Of a stretch of 64,000 bases of DNA, positions 44,285-53,513 are shown piece by piece. The translations under genes were made by a program, and so were the position numbers. The notes under the pieces were generated by a model. It was not told where the DNA came from. It did no database searches and was given only the letters and a program-made list of their open reading frames with translations. Source of the stretch: an uncultured Cohaesibacter sp. Its GTDB lineage: Bacteria > Pseudomonadota > Alphaproteobacteria > Rhizobiales > Cohaesibacteraceae. The stretch is from the NCBI RefSeq assembly GCF_963664735.1, contig NZ_OY761553.1, forward strand, positions 1,565,303 through 1,629,302, in the 5' to 3' direction. The first letter of the stretch is position 1. Each line of letters starts with the position of its first letter.

Positions 44285-45801
44285 TTGGCAACCTGACGCA
44301 CGGTATCAATCACCGTACCGTCACGATAACGCACGACACCCACCACCTTGTCCAGAAATTCGATTGGCTTCGGCTCTCCGGTGATCGAAATTGCCCTCTG
44401 GTATAGCTCCTCAATGGAGCGAACTGGCAGATTGGCTGCTTTTAAACGCTCGGCAACGTCGGGCCGGTTGGGATTGACGGCGATGCCATGATCGGTAACC
44501 AGCACGCCTACAGTTTCACCCGGGGTAACGCGCGTGGTGACATTTTTCACAACGGTTGGAATGCGCGAGCGAATAAGGGGAGCGGCCACGATAGAAAGCT
44601 TTGCTCCTGCTGCCGTATCGCAGTGCCCACCGGACGCGCCGCGCATGACGCCATCAGAACCGGTCAGCACATTGACATTGAAATCAAGGTCGATCTCCAG
44701 TGCCGAAAGGATGACCATGTCGAGCCGGTCAACCACAGCGCCTTTTGACATCGGACTCGCATAATAGTGAGCCGAAATTTCAACGTGGTTTGGCGAGGTT
44801 TCCAACGAGCGAGCAGCGACTGTATCAAAGCTCTGGGTATCGAGCAATGTTCCGATAAGCCCCTTGTTGTGCAGGTCTACCATGCCTCCGGTCTGTCCAC
44901 CCAGCGCCCAGGCTGCCTTGATGTCCAGATGACGCATGCGATCTTCAAGAAAACGCACCGTCGCCGTAGACGAACCGCCTGTACCGGTCTGCATGGAGAA
45001 GCCATCCTTGAAATAACCGCCATATTCCATGACTTCAGCCGACAAACGGGCAATCAGCAACTCGCGCGGGTTGGTTGTTGCACGGGCAGCACCGACGGAA
45101 ATTTTGGCCGGATCGCCGACTTCATCCACCAGCACGATCCAGTCCACCTGATCTTGCCGGATACTGGCGGGCGCATTCGGATATTCAACGATTTCCTCGG
45201 TGAGCATGATCACGTTCTTGGCGAAATAAGCATCCACCATTGCATAGCCGAGGGAGCCACAGCGGGAGCGACCGGAGAAACCGTTGGCATTGCCGTAAGC
45301 ATCGCAGGCCGAAACGCCGATAAAGGCGACGTCAATGTTGATTTCACCGGTTTCAATGAGCGCACAGCGGCCGCCGTGAGAATGCACGGTGATCGGTTCT
45401 TCCATCAGACCGTGGGAAATGGCATCGGCCAGCTTGCCTCGCATGCCGGAGGTGTAGATCTTCCGGATCACGCCATTCTTGATATGCTCGATCAAAGGGG
45501 CGTTGGCTGAGACCAGGGACGAAGAGGCTAGCGTCAGATCCTTGAAGCCCATATCGGCCAGAATCTGCACGACCATATTGATGACCTTGTCCCCTTCGCG
45601 ATAGGCGTGGTGGAAGGAAATGGTCATGCCATCCTTGAGCCCGACGCGACGAACGGCCTCTTGCACCGTGTCGACCAGTTTACGATCGAGCTTGGCGACC
45701 GGATCGGCCAGATATGGGATTTTTGCTGCAAAGCCCTGAAACAGTTCTGGTTCAGCCACCTTCTCGCCCCTCCCCGGAGCCGATTGATTGTTCTTGTCCA
45801 T
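44281..45801 (-). CDS. citF: Citrate lyase alpha subunit (citrate:acetyl-ACP transferase) CitF
   Basis: A 506-residue subunit that swaps acetyl for citryl on the ACP thiol. The family landmarks FHHAYREGDKVINMVV, VTVHSHGGRCALIETG, GNANGFSGRSRCGSLGYAMVDA and the C-terminal LVTDHGIAVNPNRPD are present. AGGAGG precedes the ATG. The gene lies between citE and citG as in enterobacterial operons. Confidence 0.95.
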   Translation of the reverse strand: MDKNNQSAPGRGEKVAEPELFQGFAAKIPYLADPVAKLDRKLVDTVQEAVRRVGLKDGMTISFHHAYREGDKVINMVVQILADMGFKDLTLASSSLVSANAPLIEHIKNGVIRKIYTSGMRGKLADAISHGLMEEPITVHSHGGRCALIETGEINIDVAFIGVSACDAYGNANGFSGRSRCGSLGYAMVDAYFAKNVIMLTEEIVEYPNAPASIRQDQVDWIVLVDEVGDPAKISVGAARATTNPRELLIARLSAEVMEYGGYFKDGFSMQTGTGGSSTATVRFLEDRMRHLDIKAAWALGGQTGGMVDLHNKGLIGTLLDTQSFDTVAARSLETSPNHVEISAHYYASPMSKGAVVDRLDMVILSALEIDLDFNVNVLTGSDGVMRGASGGHCDTAAGAKLSIVAAPLIRSRIPTVVKNVTTRVTPGETVGVLVTDHGIAVNPNRPDVAERLKAANLPVRSIEELYQRAISITGEPKPIEFLDKVVGVVRYRDGTVIDTVRQVAK

Positions 45802-45813
45802 CTGCCGCGCCTC

Positions 45814-46686
45814 CTATCGTCTGACACCGGATGCCTGAGCCCGGCTCAGGGTCCGCTTGGCGCTGTCCACGATTGGTGCGTCGATCATTTTGCCGTTGAG
45901 CGAGATGACGCCCAGCCCTTCGGCTTCGGCTTTTTTTGCGGCCGCAACCACACGGTTGGCATAGTCGACATCTTCCTGCGTTGGTGCATAGGCATTGTGC
46001 AGCAGCTCGATCTGGCGCGGGTTGATCAGTGACTTGCCGTTAAAGCCAAGCCGCTTGATGACATCCACTTCCTTGAGGAAGCCTTCCTCATTGTTGATGT
46101 CTGAATAGACCACATCGAAGGCGTCGATCTTGGCGGCACGGGCAGCATGCAACACCGCGCAGCGAGCATAAAACAGCTCGGAGCCATCGCCACGCTCGGT
46201 TTGCATATCGACCACATAGTCGAAACCGGCAAGGGCTATGCCCATCAGTCGTTTGGAAGCGTTGGCAATGGCTACGGCATTGATGACACCGGATGCGGAT
46301 TCAATGGCCGCCATGAGCAACGTGGAGCCAACCTCGCGGCCGCACTTGCGCTCTAGTTCTTCAACACAAGTTTCCAGTTCCTTTACATCATCAGCGGTCT
46401 CTGTCTTGGGCAGACGAATGACGTCGGCGCCGCCTCGTACAGCGGCCTCGAGATCATCCTTGCCGAAAGGCGTGGACAGCGGATTGATGCGCACGACCCG
46501 CTCTATTCCTTCATAAAGCGAAGATTTCAGCGTGTGATAAACCAGAAGACGGGCGGCATCCTTTTCGCGCAAGGAAACAGCATCCTCCAGATCAAACATG
46601 ACCGAATCCGGCTTGAATACGAAAGCGGTCGATATCATGGCAGCGTTTGAGCCGGGGATGAACAACATGGAACGACGCAAAGTCAT
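45814..46686 (-). CDS. citE: Citrate lyase beta subunit (citryl-ACP lyase) CitE
   Basis: A 290-residue TIM-barrel lyase that splits citryl-ACP into oxaloacetate and acetyl-ACP. The motifs [45 protein letters not shown] and a magnesium-binding acidic site in [14 protein letters not shown] are seen. ATG 46686 is preferred because GGGAGG is seven bases upstream; a TTG at 46701 is inside that Shine-Dalgarno region. It overlaps citD by 4 bases. Confidence 0.95.
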   Translation of the reverse strand: MTLRRSMLFIPGSNAAMISTAFVFKPDSVMFDLEDAVSLREKDAARLLVYHTLKSSLYEGIERVVRINPLSTPFGKDDLEAAVRGGADVIRLPKTETADDVKELETCVEELERKCGREVGSTLLMAAIESASGVINAVAIANASKRLMGIALAGFDYVVDMQTERGDGSELFYARCAVLHAARAAKIDAFDVVYSDINNEEGFLKEVDVIKRLGFNGKSLINPRQIELLHNAYAPTQEDVDYANRVVAAAKKAEAEGLGVISLNGKMIDAPIVDSAKRTLSRAQASGVRR

Positions 46687-46979
46687 GACAGAGCCTCCCA
46701 ATCAACCGATTTTTCTCCGGCGGCCCGAAGGATTGCGGCTTCCAGACGCGCCTCGATGACGCAATCCAGGGCACCTTTGTCCTCGATGATGATGGTCGCT
46801 CCTTCAGATACGCCCAATTTCTGCAAGGTCTCTCCCACGACCTTGCGAATCTGGTCTCCGAATTGATTCTGAACTTCGCTGTTCAGGATCAGTTCGACCG
46901 GACCTTCAGATGGCGAGACCCTGACGAAGAGATCGCTCGATTCGAGTGTTCCCGCCAACGCCTCCTGTGTGATCTGCAT
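46683..46979 (-). CDS. citD: Citrate lyase gamma subunit (acyl carrier protein) CitD
   Basis: A 98-residue acyl carrier. The prosthetic-group serine is Ser14 in AGTLESSDL, the same position as in E. coli. The core [16 protein letters not shown] and [21 protein letters not shown] are conserved. GAGGAG precedes the ATG. It carries the acetyl or citryl thioester between the CitF and CitE active sites. Confidence 0.95.
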   Translation of the reverse strand: MQITQEALAGTLESSDLFVRVSPSEGPVELILNSEVQNQFGDQIRKVVGETLQKLGVSEGATIIIEDKGALDCVIEARLEAAILRAAGEKSVDWEALS

Positions 46980-47042
46980 GTTTCACTCCTCTTGATTTCT
47001 TAAATATCTAATTCATGCATGGCGGCGTTTTGCCGTCAGTCG

Positions 47043-48071
47043 TCAAAACCTTTGGGCATATTTGTTCATGATGAGATCGAAGGTTGGCTTTGGGACAAAT
47101 TCCTTGATCTTGTCAAAATTCCTGGCTGCCAGCAGGCGCCGAACTTCCGAAGCCGAAACGGCAATACCGATACGCTTGGTGCGCTCCAGTTCAACCACCT
47201 TGACGGTGTGAGCAATGGAGCTGGGTTCCTGCAGCCAGAATTTCATGTCCTGATTATATTTGCGCGTGGTATCGCAAAAGGGCTCGGTGCCAACAAAGCG
47301 ATGGGTAATCCCGAGCGCTGGGGCGATATATTTTCGGAACAAAAGCAGATCCACCGCTGTGCGACACTGGCCAACCATGCCCTTATCCTTGAAGAAATAG
47401 GCAGGGAATGTGGCACGAGATACCATGTAGATGGACCCTTCATGCAGCGTCAAGTTGGGAATGTCCTTTGTCATCTGCTTGGCCAGCTCAAAGCGGTCAT
47501 GATAGGAAAACAAAGACGCGTCTTCCTTGACGATGAACAGGTGTAGCCAGTCGCACCTTTTGGCAGCTTCCTGAATGAGATAAAGATGGCCCAGCGTGAA
47601 AGGATTTGCGTTGGCAACCACACAGCCGATCTTGTCGCCTTCGACCTGCATCTTGGCGAGGCCTGCGCAATAGTTCTTGATGCCAACCGGACTATTTTCG
47701 AGAAGAACTGTTTGTCCGGGCACTTCGACCAGGCGATAGAAGCCGCAACCCAAAAAGAAATCCGCATTATGCGGCTCGGTGTAAACAAAAAGGATCTGAT
47801 AACCCTGACTGTGCGCGAGATAAGTGACCTCGCTAACCAGGCGCAGGCTGATTGAACTGCCCCTCAGGGTCTGGCAAATAGCCACATCCTTGATGATGCC
47901 CTTCTCAAAGCCAGCACAAGCGACCAGCTTGCCTTCTTTGCGCGCGGTCACAAAGAATTCTATGTGCTTCTCATAGTCGAGCCCACATCTGGCTAGAAGA
48001 TCGACGATCTCCTTGCGAGCAGCAGGGTCGTAGGCCGGTTCCACCGTCAAGAATTCCAATTCGTCGCTCAC
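47043..48071 (-). CDS. citC: [Citrate (pro-3S)-lyase] ligase CitC
   Basis: A 342-residue enzyme that acetylates the citrate lyase prosthetic thiol with acetate and ATP, activating the enzyme. An N-terminal GNAT-like domain (about 10-130) precedes a nucleotidyltransferase domain with the dinucleotide-binding segment ANANPFTLGHLYLI (HxGH-like) and a C-terminal SASEVRRLLA. GTG 48071 is chosen since AGAGGA lies 8 bases ahead; a TTG at 48077 is too close to it. It is the first gene of the citC-D-E-F-G-X operon. Confidence 0.94.
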   Translation of the reverse strand: MSDELEFLTVEPAYDPAARKEIVDLLARCGLDYEKHIEFFVTARKEGKLVACAGFEKGIIKDVAICQTLRGSSISLRLVSEVTYLAHSQGYQILFVYTEPHNADFFLGCGFYRLVEVPGQTVLLENSPVGIKNYCAGLAKMQVEGDKIGCVVANANPFTLGHLYLIQEAAKRCDWLHLFIVKEDASLFSYHDRFELAKQMTKDIPNLTLHEGSIYMVSRATFPAYFFKDKGMVGQCRTAVDLLLFRKYIAPALGITHRFVGTEPFCDTTRKYNQDMKFWLQEPSSIAHTVKVVELERTKRIGIAVSASEVRRLLAARNFDKIKEFVPKPTFDLIMNKYAQRF

Positions 48072-48537
48072 TAGCAAAATCCTCTAGCCGTTGGAGCAAC
48101 AAGAATTTCATCATCATGATTTAGAGAGCAAGCGCACGTTGGCCTTCGGCTAAGAGCCGGCCAGACCGGGCTTCAACTTCCGCAAGTTTGCGGACAATGA
48201 CAATGGATATTCTCATTCCTTATTAATTACGGTTTTATCCACCCTCATCGATTGCTGGTTTTTCACTTATACTCGCCGCAGCAGTTCCCTTTGGCAAATA
48301 TAGTGGCAATCATTTTGATGGTTCTTTTTAGCTTCTTTTCCTGTCTTGTCCCTGACCGAAGTCATGGTTGAGACAATTTGACCTCAAAAAGCTGTGATTT
48401 TAGCAGAATTGACGATCATTTTGCTTATGTAGAACCATTCTCGAGCAAGGCGGCGACAGTGATCGTCGCCCTGCTGCATTCTGTTGACTTTTTGCGCCCT
48501 TAAACTTCGGTCTGGTGCGCAAAGAGCGGTTTTAACC
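48072..48537. other. Intergenic region between tctA and citC (citrate lyase promoter)
   Basis: About 465 bases without a gene. It lies downstream of the tctA stop and upstream of citC, so it should hold the cit promoter and perhaps a tct terminator. Two inverted repeats are seen: GGCGAC-n7-GTCGCC (48452-48470) and TTTGCGC-n19-GCGCAAA (48491-48523). Neither is followed by a T-run on minus. The stretch 48210-48330 is AT-rich. Confidence 0.5.
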
Positions 48538-50079
48538 TCAGTTCGATACTTCCTCTTCCGCATCGACTGAAACCGGCTTTGGCTTTTTAGGCATGAAGCG
48601 ACTTACGAAAATCGGAAGAACAAATCCGATGATCGAAATGGCCCAAAGGCAAATAGACAGAGGGCTTTGGAAAAGGACCGACCAGTCACCATCTGAGATG
48701 GTAATCGCACGGCGCAAATTGCTCTCCATGTTGTTGCCCAACAGCACACCAAGAATAACCGGTACAAGCGGCACATCCATTTTTCTGAACAGCCAGCCAA
48801 CCACACCAAAGGCAACCATTATCAACAGATCAAAGCTGGAACCGGCAATGCCGTAAATCCCGACGAAGCTGACCATTGCCACGATCGGCATCAGAATGCG
48901 AGGCGGCACCAGCAGCACCCGAATGAAGATGCCAACGAATGGAATGTTAAGCAGCAGCAGAATGAAGTTGCCGATGAAGAGGGCTGCAATCAGGCCCCAG
49001 ACCACGTCCGGATTATTGGCAAAGAGCAACGGTCCGGGAGTAATGTTGAGGGCCAGAAGAACAGCCAGCAACACAGCCGTGGTACCAGAACCGGGAACAC
49101 CAAGCGCAAGCATTGGCACCAAAGCGCCACCGGCAGCGGCGTTGTTGCCCGCTTCCGGAGCAGCCACACCGCGAGGATCGCCCTTACCGAAGGTGCCATT
49201 CTTGTCCAGCAAGCGCTTTTCCATCGAATAGGAGATGAAAGACCCCAGAGATGCACCGGCACCGGGCAAAACACCCGCAATGAAACCGACCAAACTGGTT
49301 CTGAGAATAGACGGAAAGCTGCCCCAGAATGTTTTCATGCTTGGCGTCAAACGACCAAGTTCGACTTTTTTTCCTTCGGCATCAGCGCTGCCATGACGGT
49401 TTTCGATAAAGATGAAAACCTCCGAGATCGCGAACAAGCCAACGATGGCAACAAGAAAGTCGATACCATCATAGAAATGAACGATCCCGAAAGTGAAGCG
49501 TGGTACGCCGGTTTGGGTATCGACCCCGACCATGGCGAGACCAAGCCCGACCATCGCAGCAAAGGCAGACTTTGCCTGATTGTTCGAAGACACCCCTCCC
49601 AATGTGGCAAAAGCCAAGGCAAAGAGAGCAAAATATTCGGCAGGACCAAAGGCCAAGGCGATCTTGACCAGCTGAGGAGCCAGCAACACCAGCCCCCAAG
49701 TGGCAAGAAATGACCCGATGAAGGACGCAAAACCGGAGAGTGCCAACGCCTCGCCGCCTCGTCCGTTCTGGGCCATTGGATAGCCATCAAGACAGGTCAT
49801 CAAGGCCGGAGCATCGCCCGGAATGTTCAGAAGAATTGATGAAATACGGCCACCATACATGGCACCGTAATAAACAGATGTCAGCAGGATGAGAGATGGC
49901 GTCGCACCAAGCCCCAGCGAGAAGGCCAGCGGGATAAGAATTGCAACCCCGTTTGAAGGCCCAAGGCCGGGCAATGCGCCCATGATGGTTCCCAGAAAAC
50001 ATCCAAGCAGAGCGAGAATGAGATTCTGAAACGTCATCGCAATCAGAAAGCCGTCACCAAGAGACGAAAGAGTTTCCAT
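48538..50079 (-). CDS. tctA: Tripartite tricarboxylate transporter, large permease TctA
   Basis: A 513-residue inner-membrane protein with about ten to twelve hydrophobic spans. The TctA signature lies near the N terminus: GCFLGTIMGALPGLGPSNGVAIL, then YYGAMYGGRISSILLNIPGDAPA. A matching central repeat is GVLPGAGASLGSFISYSMEKR and LGVPGSGTTAVLLAV. GGGAG precedes the ATG. It imports citrate or related tricarboxylates with TctB and TctC using the ion gradient. Confidence 0.95.
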   Translation of the reverse strand: METLSSLGDGFLIAMTFQNLILALLGCFLGTIMGALPGLGPSNGVAILIPLAFSLGLGATPSLILLTSVYYGAMYGGRISSILLNIPGDAPALMTCLDGYPMAQNGRGGEALALSGFASFIGSFLATWGLVLLAPQLVKIALAFGPAEYFALFALAFATLGGVSSNNQAKSAFAAMVGLGLAMVGVDTQTGVPRFTFGIVHFYDGIDFLVAIVGLFAISEVFIFIENRHGSADAEGKKVELGRLTPSMKTFWGSFPSILRTSLVGFIAGVLPGAGASLGSFISYSMEKRLLDKNGTFGKGDPRGVAAPEAGNNAAAGGALVPMLALGVPGSGTTAVLLAVLLALNITPGPLLFANNPDVVWGLIAALFIGNFILLLLNIPFVGIFIRVLLVPPRILMPIVAMVSFVGIYGIAGSSFDLLIMVAFGVVGWLFRKMDVPLVPVILGVLLGNNMESNLRRAITISDGDWSVLFQSPLSICLWAISIIGFVLPIFVSRFMPKKPKPVSVDAEEEVSN

Positions 50080-50091
50080 GATCCAATCTCC

Positions 50092-50523
50092 CTAGAAACC
50101 AAGCGGACCCTTGGCCAAAGACAGGCCAAAGAGAAGGTGGAAAATGACGTAGATGCCAAGGGAAATGGAAATACCGACCACGACGGACTGAATGGCAGAT
50201 GTGCCTAGACGCCAGGTCAGATAGGTGGAAGCTACGGCGGTGGCAATGACAAAGCCGATGATCGGAAGAAACTCGGCATAGAGAACCATCACGACAATCG
50301 CGCCAACAAGCTCAACGAACCTGGGCAAAGCAGGCCATTTGGGCGCAGCATCTGGTTTCAGAATGATTGCCAATGATGAGATTGCCAAAATCGCTGCGAT
50401 AATCAAAGGGAAGGCTTTGGGGCCAACAGCATCTGAGAGAAAACTCTCTTCGATTATCAAGGACGAATAGGCAAAGAGTGCAGCTAGAAGGAGCCCAACA
50501 GCTCCGAAGATACGATCACTCAT
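50092..50523 (-). CDS. tctB: Tripartite tricarboxylate transporter, small membrane subunit TctB
   Basis: A 143-residue protein with four hydrophobic segments and the family pattern FPLIIAAILAISS near residues 40-55. ATG 50523 is chosen since GAGGGG stands at proper distance from it, whereas the ATG six bases upstream is too close. It is encoded between tctC and tctA. Confidence 0.88.
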   Translation of the reverse strand: MSDRIFGAVGLLLAALFAYSSLIIEESFLSDAVGPKAFPLIIAAILAISSLAIILKPDAAPKWPALPRFVELVGAIVVMVLYAEFLPIIGFVIATAVASTYLTWRLGTSAIQSVVVGISISLGIYVIFHLLFGLSLAKGPLGF

Positions 50524-50544
50524 GATCATCCCCTCGTTATACGG

Positions 50545-50559
50545 GCGTCACGGCGACGC
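50545..50559. repeat. Intercistronic hairpin between tctC and tctB
   Basis: GCGTC-ACGGC-GACGC forms a short GC-rich stem just upstream of the tctB Shine-Dalgarno. It may reduce expression of the membrane subunits relative to the abundant binding protein. Confidence 0.4.
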
Positions 50560-50593
50560 GCCAAGGCCGCCGCGACAGGGATTTTAATTGTTC

Positions 50594-51577
50594 TTATTTG
50601 ATAATGCCGATGTCGCGAGAGATCTGCTGGATCTTGGCGACGGATTCCCCTACGAAGTTCTCGAATTCTGCACCCTGCAGATCGAGGGGAGCCAAACCGT
50701 TGTTTTTCATAACGGCTTTCCATTCTGGCGTATCATAGAGTTCGTCGATCTTGGATACCCAGAAGTTATAGGCATCGTCGGTCATATTCTTTGGAGCATA
50801 GAAACCGCGCCAGTTTGCGCCGATTGCATCAATGCCCTGCTCTTTGGCTGTTGGGAATGATGCATATTCACCTTCAAGGCGATCTGGAGAAAGAACGGCA
50901 ACCACGCGGATGTCGCCGGAGTCTACAAAGCCTTTGGCTTCGGAGATGTCACCAGAGAATGCCTGAACGGATCCGGCCAAAAGCTGGGTAACAGCTTCGC
51001 CACCACCATTGAAGGCGATATATTTCACTTTACGAACATCACTGATACCTGCTGCGTTTGCAGCAATAAGCACCTTCAGATGGTCCCACCCACCAACAGC
51101 GGAGCCTCCGGCAATGGCGATGGAGCTCGGTTTGTCTTTCAACTGAGCCATCAGCTCCTTGAGGTCCTTGATCGGGCTTTTGGCTGCAACGGCGATCACG
51201 CCATAATCTGCGCCGATGGCACCGACCCAGCGAACCTGATCCATGGTGTTGCCCGGATATGCACCCTGAGCAAGACGTGTGGCTGTTGCTGACGAAGCTG
51301 CAACAATAAGATCATTGTCATCGCCGCGCTTGTTCACGACAGCTGCATAAGCAACGCCACCGCCGCCACCAGCAAGGTTTGAAACCTGCATGGTAGACGT
51401 AATAAGGCCGAGGTCCTGAAGGGTTTTGCCAACCTGACGGCAGGTAAAGTCCCAGCCACCACCCGGGTTGGCAGGAGCGATACATTCTGGATTTTCGGGT
51501 TCAAATGCCTGAGCGGCAACAGGGGCCAACGACATGGCAGCAACAGCCATTGCCGCACGGACAACTTTGGAAATCAT
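50594..51577 (-). CDS. tctC: Tripartite tricarboxylate transporter periplasmic binding protein TctC
   Basis: A 327-residue binding protein. ATG 51577 is chosen: GGAGGAG precedes it and a signal peptide (residues 1-24, VAAMSLAPVAAQA) follows, while a longer upstream frame has neither. The Bug-family pattern includes ECIAPANPGGGWDFTCRQVGKTL, VSNLAGGGGGVAYA and DRLEGEYASFPTAKEQGIDAIGANWRGFYAP. It captures tricarboxylate for TctAB; citrate is the likely ligand because the citrate lyase operon lies just downstream. Confidence 0.93.
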   Translation of the reverse strand: MISKVVRAAMAVAAMSLAPVAAQAFEPENPECIAPANPGGGWDFTCRQVGKTLQDLGLITSTMQVSNLAGGGGGVAYAAVVNKRGDDNDLIVAASSATATRLAQGAYPGNTMDQVRWVGAIGADYGVIAVAAKSPIKDLKELMAQLKDKPSSIAIAGGSAVGGWDHLKVLIAANAAGISDVRKVKYIAFNGGGEAVTQLLAGSVQAFSGDISEAKGFVDSGDIRVVAVLSPDRLEGEYASFPTAKEQGIDAIGANWRGFYAPKNMTDDAYNFWVSKIDELYDTPEWKAVMKNNGLAPLDLQGAEFENFVGESVAKIQQISRDIGIIK

Positions 51578-52009
51578 GATTTCTCCTCCACTTAAGTGCC
51601 CGCCTTTTCTCCTTCTGGCGAGCCATCGTGGGGATAGTAATCTGCTTGTCTGACAGGAAGCTGTTACGGACTTCTTAATATTACGGTTTGGTATTATCCA
51701 AAGTGATAAGTTGACCATATCTGTGAAGTTGCAGAGAAAATGCGCCAAAACAGCCAGTTTCCGCCCCTTCCAGCACCCAGGAATCACAAAACTCTATTTT
51801 TGATTGCAACCTGATAAGGTATCACCCTCGCGGACTGTAGCCCTGTCATGCTTTTGCCGAATCAATGGTTCGACAGCCCAAGCCTTCCCTCTCCCGCTTT
51901 AATATACCTTGGACAAATATGAAGAAACCGGACCGCCAGACCAAACAGACAAGAGGTCTGTTCACATCTGGCAGCCCGGCAAAAGGCTGCGTTTTTAAAG
52001 ATGGCTCTA

Positions 52010-52055
52010 CCGGAAGCACCTTCTATGTATTGGCAAGGAGGAAAGATGCTTCCGG
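52010..52055. repeat. Inverted repeat with 9-base arms
   Basis: CCGGAAGCA (52010-52018) and TGCTTCCGG (52047-52055) are perfect arms around a 28-base loop. It lies next to the terminator-like hairpin that follows the arabinoside binding-protein gene. Confidence 0.45.
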
Positions 52056-52062
52056 CAAGTAA

Positions 52063-52102
52063 TGACCTTCAGAGCCAAGTCAGGCCAAGGTCCTGAAGGT
52101 CA
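52063..52102 (-). terminator. Hairpin at the end of the arabinoside importer operon
   Basis: TGACCTTCAG and CTGAAGGTCA are perfect 10-base arms, seven bases beyond the stop codon of the binding-protein gene. There is no good T-run, so it may be a processing or stabilising structure or a Rho-assisted end. Confidence 0.5.
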
Positions 52103-52108
52103 CGAAAA

Positions 52109-53419
52109 TTAGAGGTTGCCAAGCAGATCGTTGACGCGCTCTTCAATTCTCTTGAGTGCTTCATCGACTGGCTTGTTGCCGTTGATTGCAGCGGCCAGCT
52201 CTTCACCGACGATATCCTGCAAGGCAAACTGACGCATGACACCATCTGGCAAGGTCTGACCGATCTGGGAGATCTTGACGATTTTGTCGCGATGCGGCAG
52301 AGCCTTGAATTCAGGCATATCGAACACAGTCTTCACAGCAGGAAGGTGACCTGTACGAGCCCATTCGAAGTCGTTCTGTTCAAGGAATTTGAAGAGCTTG
52401 CCGATAGCTGCCATTTTTTCGTCGTCACGATCACCGCGCGGCACAGCCCAGCCATGGCCATCAACATAGGTTGCATCTTTGCCCGAGAAGAATTGCGGAA
52501 CAGGATAAACCGTATAACCGCCCGACAAGGCATTGCCTTCTTCCTTGGACTGGGCATCCAGATCGCCAATCAGCCAGGTGCCGTTGACTTCGATGCCACC
52601 TTCACCGGACGAGAAGCCGGAAACCACTGCTGAATAGTCCATATCCAGAGTAGAAAGGCCTTCGTCATGGATTTTCTTCATGAATTCGACGGCTTTTTTG
52701 GCTTCCGGACCAGAGAGATTGATCTTGCTCGGATCTTTGAAGAAGTCATAATTCTGCTGCATCATCAGTGTGTAGAAAATGCGCATGTAGGCAGCGGTTT
52801 CGTTGGCATAGATCTGTACGAGATAAGGCTTGCCGGTGGCGTCCTTGAATTTCTTGCCCTGTTCGAAGAATTCATCAACAGAAGTCGGCAATACCGGTGT
52901 ACCGTCTGCATTCACCAAACCAGCCTGTTTCATCATGTTCATATTGACATGGAAGAGCATGGTCCAGTTATCGAACGGCAAGGCGTACATCTTACCGTCT
53001 TTGGTTGCGCCACCACGGGCTGCGTCTGAGAAATCCGATGGATTGATACCGGCGGAGGCGAACAGCTCGTCCAGTGGCATGAAGAGACCGCGGGTGGAAT
53101 AGTCGGAAATTGCCGAATAGTGAACGGACACAACATCCGGAGCGGCGTTGGAAGCTAGCTGGGCGTTGAGCTGGTTATAGCCGGGCCATTCAACCGTAGT
53201 GACATTGACTTTGATGTCCGGATTTTCAGCCTGAAACTTGTTGACCAGAGACGTGATGATGCCGCATTCGCCAACAGCCTTGGAAACATCGGTCACGCTG
53301 CCATAGTCAGCATCACATGCACCGAAGAAGCGTTGCAGTTCGATTGTGGTATCCGCTTGAGCCATGGAGGCCATTCCGAGCAATGCTACGGACGCCGTCG
53401 CCAATAGTAAAGATTTCAT
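52109..53419 (-). CDS. Sugar ABC transporter solute-binding protein (family 1), arabinoside importer
   Basis: A 436-residue periplasmic binding protein with a signal peptide ending at SMAQA (about residue 22). It shows IELQRFFGACDADYGS, GGATKDGKMYALPFDNWTMLFHVNMNMM, FSSGEGGIEVNGTWLIGDL and ATYVDGHGWAVPRG, typical of CUT1 binding proteins. It is the last gene of the operon with two permeases, an ATPase and a GH51 arabinofuranosidase, so arabinose-containing oligosaccharides are the probable ligand (inference). Confidence 0.92.
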   Translation of the reverse strand: MKSLLLATASVALLGMASMAQADTTIELQRFFGACDADYGSVTDVSKAVGECGIITSLVNKFQAENPDIKVNVTTVEWPGYNQLNAQLASNAAPDVVSVHYSAISDYSTRGLFMPLDELFASAGINPSDFSDAARGGATKDGKMYALPFDNWTMLFHVNMNMMKQAGLVNADGTPVLPTSVDEFFEQGKKFKDATGKPYLVQIYANETAAYMRIFYTLMMQQNYDFFKDPSKINLSGPEAKKAVEFMKKIHDEGLSTLDMDYSAVVSGFSSGEGGIEVNGTWLIGDLDAQSKEEGNALSGGYTVYPVPQFFSGKDATYVDGHGWAVPRGDRDDEKMAAIGKLFKFLEQNDFEWARTGHLPAVKTVFDMPEFKALPHRDKIVKISQIGQTLPDGVMRQFALQDIVGEELAAAINGNKPVDEALKRIEERVNDLLGNL

Positions 53420-53513
53420 GTTTCTCTCCCTATGTTGGGCATTTGCCCTTTGAATATCCGGCCCATCTTCATGCTTCCCACTTCTCGAAGACTGCCGATA
53501 GTGTTGGCCGCCC

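Larger units (their letters stand above)
51578..52108. other. 530-base intergenic region upstream of tctC
   Basis: It should carry the tct promoter on minus. It contains a small dyad TGATA-AGG-TATCA at 51812-51824. Inverted repeats toward its right end are listed separately. A 65-codon plus-strand frame (51865-52062) has no credible Shine-Dalgarno or family and spans those repeats, so it is not called. Confidence 0.5.

Noticed and set aside
51865-52062. 65-codon plus-strand frame upstream of tctC
   Set aside because: No Shine-Dalgarno, no known family, and it runs through inverted repeats between two minus-strand operons.
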